A stretch of DNA of 64,000 nt from Pyxidicoccus trucidator (GTDB lineage: Bacteria > Myxococcota > Myxococcia > Myxococcales > Myxococcaceae). The notes under the pieces are model-generated. The model was given only the letters and a program-made list of their open reading frames with translations. It searched no databases and was not told where the DNA came from. How positions within the stretch are numbered: position 1 is the stretch's first letter; each line of letters begins with the position of its first letter. Positions 15,718 through 24,290 of the stretch are shown here, in pieces. The stretch lies in the NCBI RefSeq assembly GCF_010894435.1, contig NZ_JAAIXZ010000001.1, forward strand, positions 1,146,322 through 1,210,321, read 5' to 3'. Made by a program: the position numbers and the translations under genes.

Positions 15718-16958
15718 GACGCCTCCTCCTGCACCTCGGTCAGCAGCGTATGGAAGGCCTCCAGCAGCACCGGGGACGGTGGCTCCTGGAAGTCCCTCGC
15801 ATAGCGCGCCCGGAAGACGTCCTCGGGTGTGCGCTCCTTCAGGGACAGGCCCGGCTGCACCTCGGCCAGCGCGCCCCCGCTACCCGAGTACGCCGGCGTC
15901 AGCTTCACCAGCCGCACCGCCTTGCCCTCCAGCACCTTCTCCACCTTCTGCCGCAGCGACGGCTCCGGCCGGGGCAGCGCCACGCAGACCTCCAGGTAGG
16001 GGCGCGTCCACTCCGGCGAGCCCTCCTCGTGCGCGGGCAGCGCCTCCAGCAGCGCCACCACCTCCTCCAGCGGCACCGCCTCCCGCGCGGGCACGCGCAC
16101 CATGTCCGTGGTGCGAGGCACCGTCAGCGGGCGCACGACCTCCAGCACGTCACCCTTCAGCTCCACCAGCAGCACCTGGTGCCGGTAGCCCGCCTCCGAC
16201 AAGGACAGCGGCAGCGGCGAGCCGCTGTAGCGCACGCCCTCGCGCCCACCCACGCGCTGCGCCTTGTGCAGGTGCCCCAGCGCCGCGTACGCCACGTCCT
16301 CGGGGAACAGGTCCACCGGCAGCGCGTGCTGGTTGCCGCCCAGAATCTTCCGCTCGCTCATCGCGGACAACTCCGAGCCCGTCATGTAGCAGTGGCCCAT
16401 GGCCACCAGGGCCTGCCCCGGCTGGCGCCTGCGCCGCGCCGCGGACAGCACCTCGCCGTACACCGCGCGCACGCCCTCCACCAGCCGGTCTCCGGCCTCC
16501 ACCGGCACGGGCGGCAGGTCCGCGGGCCTCAGGTACGGCACCGCCGCCACCCACGCGCCCACTCGCCCCTTCGCGTCGTGCAGCGGCACCAGCAACCGCT
16601 CCAGCTCCAGTTCACCCCGGGTCCGCGGCAGCCCGCCCACCACGCGCACGCCGAGCGCGGCGAACAGCGGGTCTGGCGCGTCCAGCCGGGCCGCCGAGTC
16701 GTGGTTGCCGCCAATGACGACCACGTCCAGCCGGGGCAGCTTCCGCCGGGCGCGCGCGACGAAGTGGTACCAGGCCGCCTGCGCGTCCGCGCTGGGGTTG
16801 GCGGTGTCGAAGATGTCGCCGGCCACCAGCAGCGCATCCACCGCCTGCGCCTCCAGGGTCTCCAGCAGCCAGTCCAGGAAGGCGGCGTGCTCCGCCTCCC
16901 GCGAGACGTCGTACAGCGTGTGTCCCAGGTGCCAGTCCGACGTGTGCAGCAGGCGCAT
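15714..16958 (-). CDS. sbcD: Exonuclease subunit SbcD (Mre11-like nuclease)
   Basis: The 414-residue protein has all calcineurin-like nuclease motifs in order: HTSDWHLG (about residue 5), AGDIFD (49), GGNHDS (84), the H motif in MGHCYMTG and GHLHKAQ (about 225). These bind the two metal ions that cleave DNA. The C-terminal capping region is present. The start at 16956-16958 puts MRLLHTSDWHLG at the N-terminus as in the family; a further seven in-frame upstream codons are not needed. It overlaps sbcC by the ATGA junction. Confidence 0.95.
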
Positions 16959-17193
16959 CCGGCGTTCACCCTCCCTCACCCCGCGGCGCTCGGGCCGCGG
17001 GCAGCCTCCCCTGGGGAAGCCACGCGCTCCAAGCGGCGAGCGCTTGCTCCCTTACTCGCTCCCTCTGACATGTGCGCAAGTTCTTGGAACTACAAGGAGT
17101 TACAAACGGGACTCCCCGGCAGGTACGCCCCTGTCACCCCACGCGCGGGGGCGGCTGGCCACCGCCGCGCGGAGCAGGAGATGCTTCCTGGGC

Positions 17194-17781
17194 ATGGCCC
17201 ATGGCCCCTCGAGCTACCTCCTGCCCATCGTGGTGTCCCTGCTCTTCGTCGGGGGATTCCTCCTACTGGTGTTGAGCCAGACCCGCCAGCAGCGCGCGGT
17301 GTGGAGCGCCTTCGCGGCGCGGCGTGAGTGGGACTTCACCGCGTCCGGCCGCACCTCGAACGTCATGGAGATTCAGGGCCTGCACCAGGGACACCAGGTG
17401 TCCCTGCTCACGGAGCGGCGCGGCAGCGGGAGGAGCAGCTACGCCGTGACGGTGCTGCGGGTGGACCTGCGCGACGCGGTCCCCCGGCAGCTCTCCCTCT
17501 CCTCCGAGGACAGGCCGTTCCACGTCATCGAGGGCAAGGAGGGACAGGCACGTGACGCCGCGCTCCAGCAGGGGCTCCTCCAGGAGCCTCGCGTGCGGCG
17601 GCACCTGCTGGAGCTGGGCCAGACGTACCTGCGCTACTCCATCGAGGTGCGGCTGCTCGAAGCCGAACACCGGGGCATTCCCAAGACGGTCGAGGCGCTG
17701 GAGGCCGTCGTGGCTCCAGCCCTCGAGCTGGTGGATGCGCTGGATGCGGCGGCCCATGGCTCCGGAGAGCGACGGGCCTGA
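17194..17781 (+). CDS. Single-span membrane protein, unknown function
   Basis: The 195-residue protein has one N-terminal membrane helix (residues about 8-27, LLPIVVSLLFVGGFLLLVL). A cytosolic alpha/beta-like domain follows (RREWDFTASGRTSN, then HQVSLLTERRGSGRSSYAVT). No catalytic motif is visible. The pattern resembles small 'DUF3137-like' proteins of bacterial genomes, but I cannot assign it. The ATG at 17194 is in frame; an AGGAG at about 17175 is somewhat distant. It is convergent with the dehydrogenase gene and separated from sbcD by 235 nt in which nothing else is seen. Confidence 0.65.
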   Translation: MAHGPSSYLLPIVVSLLFVGGFLLLVLSQTRQQRAVWSAFAARREWDFTASGRTSNVMEIQGLHQGHQVSLLTERRGSGRSSYAVTVLRVDLRDAVPRQLSLSSEDRPFHVIEGKEGQARDAALQQGLLQEPRVRRHLLELGQTYLRYSIEVRLLEAEHRGIPKTVEALEAVVAPALELVDALDAAAHGSGERRA

Positions 17782-17832
17782 AGCGCGACGCGCGGCGCCG
17801 AAGGCCTGGGCCCCCGGCGCCCGCGCGCTGAC

Positions 17833-20622
17833 TCACTCCTCGCGCGCCCGCCTCCGCCGGAGCGCCAGCGCGCCCAGCGCCAGCCATGCGAGCGGCGCCA
17901 CCGGAGCCGCACCACAGCCGCAGCCCCCCTCAATATCGTCGGGCGGGAGCCCGCCCGTACCGGCGTCCGGCCCGCCCGTACCGGCGTCCGGCCCGCCCGT
18001 ACCGGCGTCCGGCCCGCCCGTACCGGCGTCCGGCCCGCCCGTACCGGCGTCCGGCTGTGACAGCCCGCAGCTCCCGTCACCGACGCACACCTTCACCTCG
18101 GCCTCGCCCTGCCGGCCCGCGCTGTCCACCACGACGAAGCGCACCAGGTGTCCGCCCGGCGCCAGCCCCGTGGTGTCCCAGCGGTTGTGCTCGCCGCCGA
18201 AGTGGAAGTGGTTGTCCGAGCGCGTGTCCGTGAACTGCAGCTCGCCGTCCACGTAGAACTCGGCGCGCGTGCAGCCCACGTCGTCCACGCAGTCGCCAAA
18301 GAACTCCGCCGAGCTGCCGGACACGCGCTCGCCATCCTCGGGGCGCGTGAGGATGGCGCGCGGTGCCTCATCCACCTTCATGGTGACGGTGAAGGACTGC
18401 TCCGCGTCCGGCGACACGCCATTGCTCACCCGCACCGTCAGCTGCACCGAGCCCGCCGCCGGGGGCGTCCAGGAGACGAGGCCGGTGGCCGCGTCGATGG
18501 TCATCCCTTCTGGCACCGTGCCCACCAGCGAGTACGTCGGGTCCGGCCGCGCCACCGCCTGCACGTCGTAGCGGTAGGGGACGCCCACCACGGCGGTGGT
18601 GACGGGCGTGGAGGAGATGACAGGAGCCAGCGGCTCGTCATCCAGCTCGAGCGCCTGCACCGAGCGCGCGTCCAGGCCCGGCGCGGCCACGGTGATGGTG
18701 GCGACACCGCCCTGGTTGTCGGCGTCCGAGTCGGCCCGCAGCGTGACAGTCCTCGGCGTGTTCCAGTTGGAGGTAGTGAACGCAAGCGTCGCCCCGTCCT
18801 GCACGGTGATGTCGTTGTCGCCCTGCGTGCGCGCCACGTTGACGGTGACATTTCCGCCAGGCCGCTTGGACAGCGACACGTCGAAGGTCGCGGTGCCGTT
18901 CTCCGGGACGGCCACCTGCGTGGAGGACAGCACGAGCCGGGGAGCATTGTCGTCGATGGTGGTGACCACCACCGCCTCATCCGCCAGTCCCGCCGACGTC
19001 ACCGTGAAGGTGGCGGTGTCCGCGACCGCGTCCGCGTCCTCCACCGCCTCGAGTGTCACCACCCGGGGCACGCTCCAGTCCGTGGTGGAGAACGTGAGCG
19101 TGGCGTCGCCGATGACACCCAGGTCCTCGGAGCCGCCCAGGGCCCGCGTCACCTGCACCGTGACGGGTGCGGTGGGCGCCTGGGCCAGCCGCACGGTGAA
19201 AGTCACACGCCCGCTCTCCACCACGCGCAGGTTGAGTCCGGACACCACCAGCTTCTGCCCGGGCGCCGTCGGGGTGATGCGGCGCACCGTGCTGTTGGTG
19301 TACCCCAGCGTGTACAGCGCGCCGTCCGGCCCCACGGCCATGTCCACGTGCGAGCTGAAGCCGGTGCCCCACTCGGCCACCGTCGCCACCGAGTTGTCCG
19401 CCGCCAGCGTGGCGCGCGTCACCTGCCCGGAGTTGAAGTCGCCGAAGAAGTAGTTGCCGCGGAACTCGGGCGGGAAGAGCGTGGCGTCGTAGAAGGTGCC
19501 GCCGGTGATGGAGCCGCCCAGGGCTTGCGTCGTCGCGGTGCCCCCGCCGCTGCTCGCATCGGGCAGCCCCGGCTGGGCCACGGTGAAGGTGGTGGCGTCG
19601 GGGCCGAGGTGAAGGCTGGTGACGTAGAACTCGCCATTGAAGCTCGCGTTCCCTACCCCTTCGAGGGTGAGCCGCTCACCCTTGCGGAAGCCATGCCGCT
19701 CGGTGGTGGTGAAGGTGGTGACGCCGCCGCTGCGCACCGCCCCGCCCGCGGTGAGGTTGCGAGTGTCGACGCTGTTGGTGCGGTACTTGATGACGGGCGA
19801 GATGTAGTTGTTGCCCGCGGGCTGGTTGTTCTCGTAGTCGTTGTAGCCAGCGTGGTCGCGAATGCCCACGGCGAAGACCTGCTCGTAGCCGGTGCCCACG
19901 CCGTTGATCCACAGCTTCCCGGTGGTCGGCTGGAACGTGAGGGTGAACGGGTTGCGGAAGCCGCGCGCCCAGATGTACTCGTTGTTGGGGCCCACGCCGT
20001 CGTTGAACGGGTTGTCGTTGGCGGGCGTGCCGTCCAGGTTGGCGCGGCCCACCTTGGACGCGAGCGACGTCAGGTCCGCGTCCACGCCGGTGCCATTGCC
20101 CAGGTCACCAATGGCCCAGTAGAGCTTCCCGTCGGGCCCGAAGCCGATACCTCCACCGTCATGGTTGTTGCCCGTGGTGGGCAGCCGGGTGACGACCTCG
20201 GTGCGCGCGGTGCCCGTCCCGTTGGCGTCGGTGTAGCGGACGATGCGCTGCTCGGAGGCGGAGACGGTGACGAAGAGGTAGACGTAGCGGTTGACCACGT
20301 AGTTCGGGTCGAACGCGATGCCGATGACGCCACACTCGCTGTTGGTGTGGACCGCCGGCTCCGTCGCGAACAGGCGCGTCACCAGCGTGTTGTTCCCCGG
20401 CTGCGTCTCCAGGGCGCCGTCCTTCATCGTCACCACCCGCACCGGGCCGTTCTTCAGGGTGATGAACAGGCGGCCCGAACCATCCGGCGCCCAGGCCATG
20501 CCCGTGGCGGGAGTCAGGGCGCTGGAGGTGTAGCTCGTCTCCGAGAAGCCTGCGGGAACCGTGGCCCACGCTGGCGAGCACAACAGCAGTAGTATCAAGG
20601 ATGTCAGGAGGGGGGTACGCAT
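17833..20622 (-). CDS. Secreted glucose/sorbosone dehydrogenase-like protein with Calx-beta-like repeats and MYXO-CTERM tail
   Basis: The 929-residue protein has a signal peptide (MRTPLLTSLILLLLCSPAWA). A beta-propeller of the glucose/sorbosone dehydrogenase (PQQ-type) family spans about 25-435 (GMAWAPDGSGRLFI, GIAFDPNY, DLGNGTGVDADLTSL). Two Calx-beta-like repeats follow (about 450-650), then a putative Ig repeat (SWTPPAAGSVQLTVRVSNG) and another Ig-like module ending near 880. The tail contains five DAGTGGP copies, then a Cys motif (GGCGCGAAP), a hydrophobic stretch and RRRRAREE. That is a MYXO-CTERM sorting signal, expected to be cut at Cys and surface-anchored. Whether the propeller keeps PQQ activity cannot be judged. 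Confidence 0.88.
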   Translation of the reverse strand: MRTPLLTSLILLLLCSPAWATVPAGFSETSYTSSALTPATGMAWAPDGSGRLFITLKNGPVRVVTMKDGALETQPGNNTLVTRLFATEPAVHTNSECGVIGIAFDPNYVVNRYVYLFVTVSASEQRIVRYTDANGTGTARTEVVTRLPTTGNNHDGGGIGFGPDGKLYWAIGDLGNGTGVDADLTSLASKVGRANLDGTPANDNPFNDGVGPNNEYIWARGFRNPFTLTFQPTTGKLWINGVGTGYEQVFAVGIRDHAGYNDYENNQPAGNNYISPVIKYRTNSVDTRNLTAGGAVRSGGVTTFTTTERHGFRKGERLTLEGVGNASFNGEFYVTSLHLGPDATTFTVAQPGLPDASSGGGTATTQALGGSITGGTFYDATLFPPEFRGNYFFGDFNSGQVTRATLAADNSVATVAEWGTGFSSHVDMAVGPDGALYTLGYTNSTVRRITPTAPGQKLVVSGLNLRVVESGRVTFTVRLAQAPTAPVTVQVTRALGGSEDLGVIGDATLTFSTTDWSVPRVVTLEAVEDADAVADTATFTVTSAGLADEAVVVTTIDDNAPRLVLSSTQVAVPENGTATFDVSLSKRPGGNVTVNVARTQGDNDITVQDGATLAFTTSNWNTPRTVTLRADSDADNQGGVATITVAAPGLDARSVQALELDDEPLAPVISSTPVTTAVVGVPYRYDVQAVARPDPTYSLVGTVPEGMTIDAATGLVSWTPPAAGSVQLTVRVSNGVSPDAEQSFTVTMKVDEAPRAILTRPEDGERVSGSSAEFFGDCVDDVGCTRAEFYVDGELQFTDTRSDNHFHFGGEHNRWDTTGLAPGGHLVRFVVVDSAGRQGEAEVKVCVGDGSCGLSQPDAGTGGPDAGTGGPDAGTGGPDAGTGGPDAGTGGLPPDDIEGGCGCGAAPVAPLAWLALGALALRRRRAREE
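17952..18055. repeat. Five tandem 21-bp repeats encoding the DAGTGGP linker
   Basis: The 21-bp unit CCCGTACCGGCGTCCGGCCC(G) recurs almost without change five times. On the minus strand each copy encodes seven residues, DAGTGGP, just before the MYXO-CTERM motif. Near-identity at wobble positions points to recent expansion by slippage. Confidence 0.85.
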
Positions 20623-20721
20623 GACCCGGGAGGCTAGCGCACGACGGGTGCCGCTTCAGTCCGTCATCTGCACGCGGGCCTGGGATGCTGCACCCACGTC
20701 GGCTTTTTCCAACGCGGTTGC

Positions 20722-22605
20722 CTACCAATCGCTCCGGAGGACCCGGTACACCACCGCGTCACTCACGCGGCACGCGAAGACCTTCTCGAACGCACCTTCG
20801 CGTGCGAGCAGCAGCGCCTCGGCGCGGCTGCCCCCGCGCACGCTCACCCAGCGGGGCCGGAGGGCGCGAAGCCTGCGCAGGTACTCGGGGCCATTGTCCT
20901 CGTAGTCGACGTACTCCACGCGGTTGCGCAAATCCCGCGTCCAGTACTCGCCCAGGAAGCTGGTGGCGCTGTCGTAGGCCACCACGTCGCCGGGGCGCAG
21001 CTCCGACTCCCGCAGCCGGGCCGCGTCGGCGGGCCACAGCCAGTTCATCTTCGCGCGCAGCCGGTCGTCGTCGCTCACCCGCGGAACGGCCGGAGTCCCC
21101 ACGGTGGGCAGCACCTGGTAGCCCACGCTCGCCTTCGCGTACGAGGCCACCGCCAGGAACGCGGCCAGCGCCGACAGCGGCGCCTGCGCGTAGGGCGTGC
21201 GCAGCTGGCGGTGCAGCGCCGCGAACGCCACCAGCGCCGCGGCGGGGAGCCCCAGCGTGAAGCGGCCCCACCACGCCGCGGGCACCACCACCGACAGGCC
21301 GGCGAGCAGCGGCAACCACAGCAAGAAGCGGCGCTCCCGGCTGAAGGCGGCGCTCAGGCTCACCCAGAGGAGCGCGGGCAGCAGCAGATACGGAAAGAGC
21401 CAGCCGAAGGCGCGCTCACGGACATCCGGCCAGTAGAGCCCCTCGTGCGTGGTCCAGTTGTCCACCATCTTCAGGAAGGCGCCGGGCGCGCCGAAGAAGG
21501 CCGGAGGGCCGGCAATCTGCTCCGCGGCAATGGGCCCGGTCAGCTCCTCCCCGAGCACGCGCATGCGCGCGGGCCACAGCGGGTTGCCCGTGCGCGCCAC
21601 GTTCTCCACGTAGGTGGGAGCACCCAGCCACACCAGCAACACGACGCCGAGCGCCGCCCACCCCAGCCCCCGCCAGCGCGCGCCGGGCTCACTCCAGAGC
21701 GCGAGCAGCAGGCGCACCAGCACCACCGGCGAGAGCAGCAGCAGGTGCAGCAGCCCCGTCACCTTCGTACCCGCGTACAGCCCCAGCGCCAGCAGCGTGA
21801 GGACGCGGGCCCGAGGACTCCAGCCACGCTCGGTGAGGAAGTAGAACGCGGTGATGAACAGGGAACCGCCCGCCACGTCGGCGTGCGTGGTGTGGAGCTG
21901 CAGGGCCACCGCCGGCAGGGCCACCCACATGGCCCCCAGCGACGCCGCCAGTGCCAGGCTGGCACCGGCCCTGCGGCACAGCGCGGCCACCGCGAAGGCG
22001 CCGAGCAGCGCGAAGGGAAGCTGCGCGATGTCGTCGAGCCGGGTGTCCCGGGGGAGGAGCACGTTCCAGACGGACAGCAGCTCGGTGGCCTCGGGGTAGC
22101 CGTTGATGTACCAGATGGACGTGTCCACCCAGGTGACGGCGCCCGTCTGCACCGCGTAGTTCGTCTTCGGCGTGTGGTACCAGACGACGTCCCACGCCCA
22201 GCTCGGGAAGCTCCAGGCGATGATGCCGGACACGAGCAGCGCCCACGTCGCGGGCAGCAGCGCCCACGCGGCCAGCTCCCGCCGCTGGTGGATGTCCCGC
22301 AACAGCCGCCAGGGCGCGCCCACGTCCGCCAGCAAGACAGCACGCAGCGTCCCCACCCCGGCGCGGCGGACCGCGAAGGCGAGCAGCGCCCCATGGAGCA
22401 CCAGTCCGGCCAGGAAGAGCTGGGGCCGGGTGAGCTGCCCGAGCAGCCCCAACCCCTGGACACAGGTGAGGATGCTCGCCGCGCCGAAGAGGAGCGTGGC
22501 CATCCAGCGCTCCAGGGTGGAGCCCCCGCGGAGGCACGCGGCGGAGAGCGCCCACGCCGCGGCGGCAGCCAGCAGCGTCCCGAATGCCCAGAGCCCCCAT
22601 CCCAT
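20722..22605 (-). CDS. Polytopic membrane protein, possible GT-C-type glycosyltransferase
   Basis: The 627-residue protein has about 12-13 predicted membrane helices, for example at residues 2-24, 35-75, 125-145 and 185-260. The last 130 residues are hydrophilic and periplasm-like. Between helices 3 and 4 lies a loop with WDVVWYHTPKTNYAVQTG; early acidic loops of this kind are typical of GT-C glycosyltransferases, which use lipid-linked sugars. No firm family signature is visible, so the assignment is by architecture only. No clear partner genes for a polysaccharide pathway lie next to it. The PhzF gene follows 51 nt upstream on the same strand. Confidence 0.6.
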   Translation of the reverse strand: MGWGLWAFGTLLAAAAAWALSAACLRGGSTLERWMATLLFGAASILTCVQGLGLLGQLTRPQLFLAGLVLHGALLAFAVRRAGVGTLRAVLLADVGAPWRLLRDIHQRRELAAWALLPATWALLVSGIIAWSFPSWAWDVVWYHTPKTNYAVQTGAVTWVDTSIWYINGYPEATELLSVWNVLLPRDTRLDDIAQLPFALLGAFAVAALCRRAGASLALAASLGAMWVALPAVALQLHTTHADVAGGSLFITAFYFLTERGWSPRARVLTLLALGLYAGTKVTGLLHLLLLSPVVLVRLLLALWSEPGARWRGLGWAALGVVLLVWLGAPTYVENVARTGNPLWPARMRVLGEELTGPIAAEQIAGPPAFFGAPGAFLKMVDNWTTHEGLYWPDVRERAFGWLFPYLLLPALLWVSLSAAFSRERRFLLWLPLLAGLSVVVPAAWWGRFTLGLPAAALVAFAALHRQLRTPYAQAPLSALAAFLAVASYAKASVGYQVLPTVGTPAVPRVSDDDRLRAKMNWLWPADAARLRESELRPGDVVAYDSATSFLGEYWTRDLRNRVEYVDYEDNGPEYLRRLRALRPRWVSVRGGSRAEALLLAREGAFEKVFACRVSDAVVYRVLRSDW

Positions 22606-22656
22606 GCGTGTCGTGTCCTCTCCTGCCCTGCTTCATACCGGGTCTCCTCGCGGGAC

Positions 22657-23439
22657 TCACCAGGTGATGAAGCCCTCCAGGTAGAGCGCCGCCTGCCCGG
22701 AGATGCGCACGCGCGAGCCCCGCTCCTCGCAGCGCAGCTCCCCGCCGCGCGCGGACACCTGCCGGGCGGTGAGCGACGTCTTCCCCAGCCGCTTCGCCCA
22801 GTACGGCACCAGCGAGCAGTGCGCCGAGCCCGTCACGGGGTCCTCCGGCACGCCCGCGCGCGGTGCGAAGAAGCGCGACACGAAGTCCACATCCTTCCCC
22901 GGCGCCGTCGGCACCACCGCGAAGGTGTTCAGCGCCGCCAGCCGCGCCATGTCCGGCCGCAGCGCGAGCACCTCCTCCTCCGAGTCGAACACGGCCATCA
23001 GGTCGCGCGAGGAGAACGTCTCGCGAGGCGCCGCCCCCAGCGCCTCCACCAGCCCGATGGGCGCAAGGCACGGCGTGGGCGGGCGCGAAGGGAAGTCCAG
23101 CGTCAGCCACCCGTCCGCCTCCTGCGTCACCACCAGCGGCCCGGAGCGCGAGGCGAACTCCACCCGCTCCAGCCCCACCTCCCAGCGCTGGAAGAGCACC
23201 CACGCGGCGGCGAGCGTGGCATGGCCGCACAGGTCCACCTCCTGCGTCGGGGTGAACCAGCGCAGCCGGAAGCCGTCGGCCTCGCGGACGAAGAAGGCCG
23301 TCTCGGAGAGGTTGTTCTCCAGGGCGATGGCCTGCAGGTCCGCGTCCGGCAGCCACGCCTCCAGCGGGCACACCGCCGCGGGGTTGCCGCCGAAGACGCG
23401 GGAGGTGAAGGCATCCACCTGGAAGAGGGGCAGGCGCAT
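22657..23439 (-). CDS. PhzF-family isomerase/epimerase
   Basis: The 260-residue protein shows the PhzF signature elements in order: QVDAFTSRVFGGNPAAVC near the N-terminus, the catalytic Glu in NNLSETAFF (about residue 46), DLCGHATLAAA (about 70) and EDPVTGSAHCSL (about 205). The fold resembles diaminopimelate epimerase. In phenazine pathways PhzF isomerises a dihydro-hydroxyanthranilate, but most homologues, including this one away from phenazine genes, have unknown substrates. ATG at 23437-23439 is preceded by AAAGGA at good spacing; eight in-frame upstream codons were excluded. Confidence 0.9.
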   Translation of the reverse strand: MRLPLFQVDAFTSRVFGGNPAAVCPLEAWLPDADLQAIALENNLSETAFFVREADGFRLRWFTPTQEVDLCGHATLAAAWVLFQRWEVGLERVEFASRSGPLVVTQEADGWLTLDFPSRPPTPCLAPIGLVEALGAAPRETFSSRDLMAVFDSEEEVLALRPDMARLAALNTFAVVPTAPGKDVDFVSRFFAPRAGVPEDPVTGSAHCSLVPYWAKRLGKTSLTARQVSARGGELRCEERGSRVRISGQAALYLEGFITW

Positions 23440-23467
23440 GGGGCGTCCTTTCGTTGCCTTCACCGGC

Positions 23468-24193
23468 TCAGCCGGTGGCGGCCAGGGTCTGCTCGTACAG
23501 CGAGCGCACGCGCGAGGCCAGCTCCGCCGCGTCCGGTCCGAAAGTCTCCGGCGGCAGCGGAGGCAGCACCCTCACGCGGATGGAGGCGCGCGGGCTCATC
23601 CACGGGCCATCGCCCTCCAGCAGCTCCGGCGTGCCCTCCACCACCACGGGCACCACCGGCACGTGCTCCTCCAGCGCGAGCTGGAAGGCGCCCCGCTTGA
23701 AGGGCAGCAGCTGGCCTCCGGTGGAGTAGGTGCCCTCCGGGAAGATGAGCACCGGCATGCCCCGGCGCAGCCACTTGCGGCATGGCTCCAGCAACTGGTG
23801 CATGGCGGTGGAGGAGCCCCGGACGATGGGCACGTACGCCAGCAGCGTCATCATCCACCCCACCAGCGGCAGGGAGAACAGCGACGCCTTGGCCACGAAC
23901 TTGTACGGGTGGAACAGGCCCATGACGGCGAGGATGTCCACGGCGGACTGGTGGTTGACCACCAGCACACAGGCTCCGCGCGGCAGGTGCTCCCGGCCTT
24001 CGATTCGCGTGCGCCAGCCGGGGGACGCGTGCAGCCACAGCCAGTGACACCAGCGGCACACCAGCCCGTGCAGCAGCCGGCGGTCTCGGTCGAACGGGAG
24101 GGTGACGAGGAGCAGCAACGCCCCCAGCGTGAAGAGCACGGGGGCGGTGAGCAGGAAGACGAGCCAGAACCAGAGCGTGACGGCGTACTTCAT
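23468..24193 (-). CDS. 1-acyl-sn-glycerol-3-phosphate acyltransferase (PlsC-like)
   Basis: The 241-residue protein has an N-terminal membrane helix (residues about 3-30). The four acyltransferase blocks follow: NHQSAVD (catalytic His and Asp, about residue 77), a middle block around FVAKASLFSLPLVGWMM, FPEGTYS (about 160) and VPVVPVVVEG. It should transfer an acyl chain to lysophosphatidic acid to make phosphatidic acid. The start at 24193 (MKYAVTLWFW) is chosen; an in-frame GTG at 24229 would add 12 residues. It ends 28 nt before the PhzF start on the same strand, so co-transcription is possible. Confidence 0.9.
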   Translation of the reverse strand: MKYAVTLWFWLVFLLTAPVLFTLGALLLLVTLPFDRDRRLLHGLVCRWCHWLWLHASPGWRTRIEGREHLPRGACVLVVNHQSAVDILAVMGLFHPYKFVAKASLFSLPLVGWMMTLLAYVPIVRGSSTAMHQLLEPCRKWLRRGMPVLIFPEGTYSTGGQLLPFKRGAFQLALEEHVPVVPVVVEGTPELLEGDGPWMSPRASIRVRVLPPLPPETFGPDAAELASRVRSLYEQTLAATG

Positions 24194-24290
24194 GGCGAGA
24201 GCGGGCGGGAAGACATACCACCTTCCCACCCCCGGCGCGCGGACAGAAGCCGCACGCCGGGAGTCCTTCCAGGGGAGCTCGGCCGGAGGG

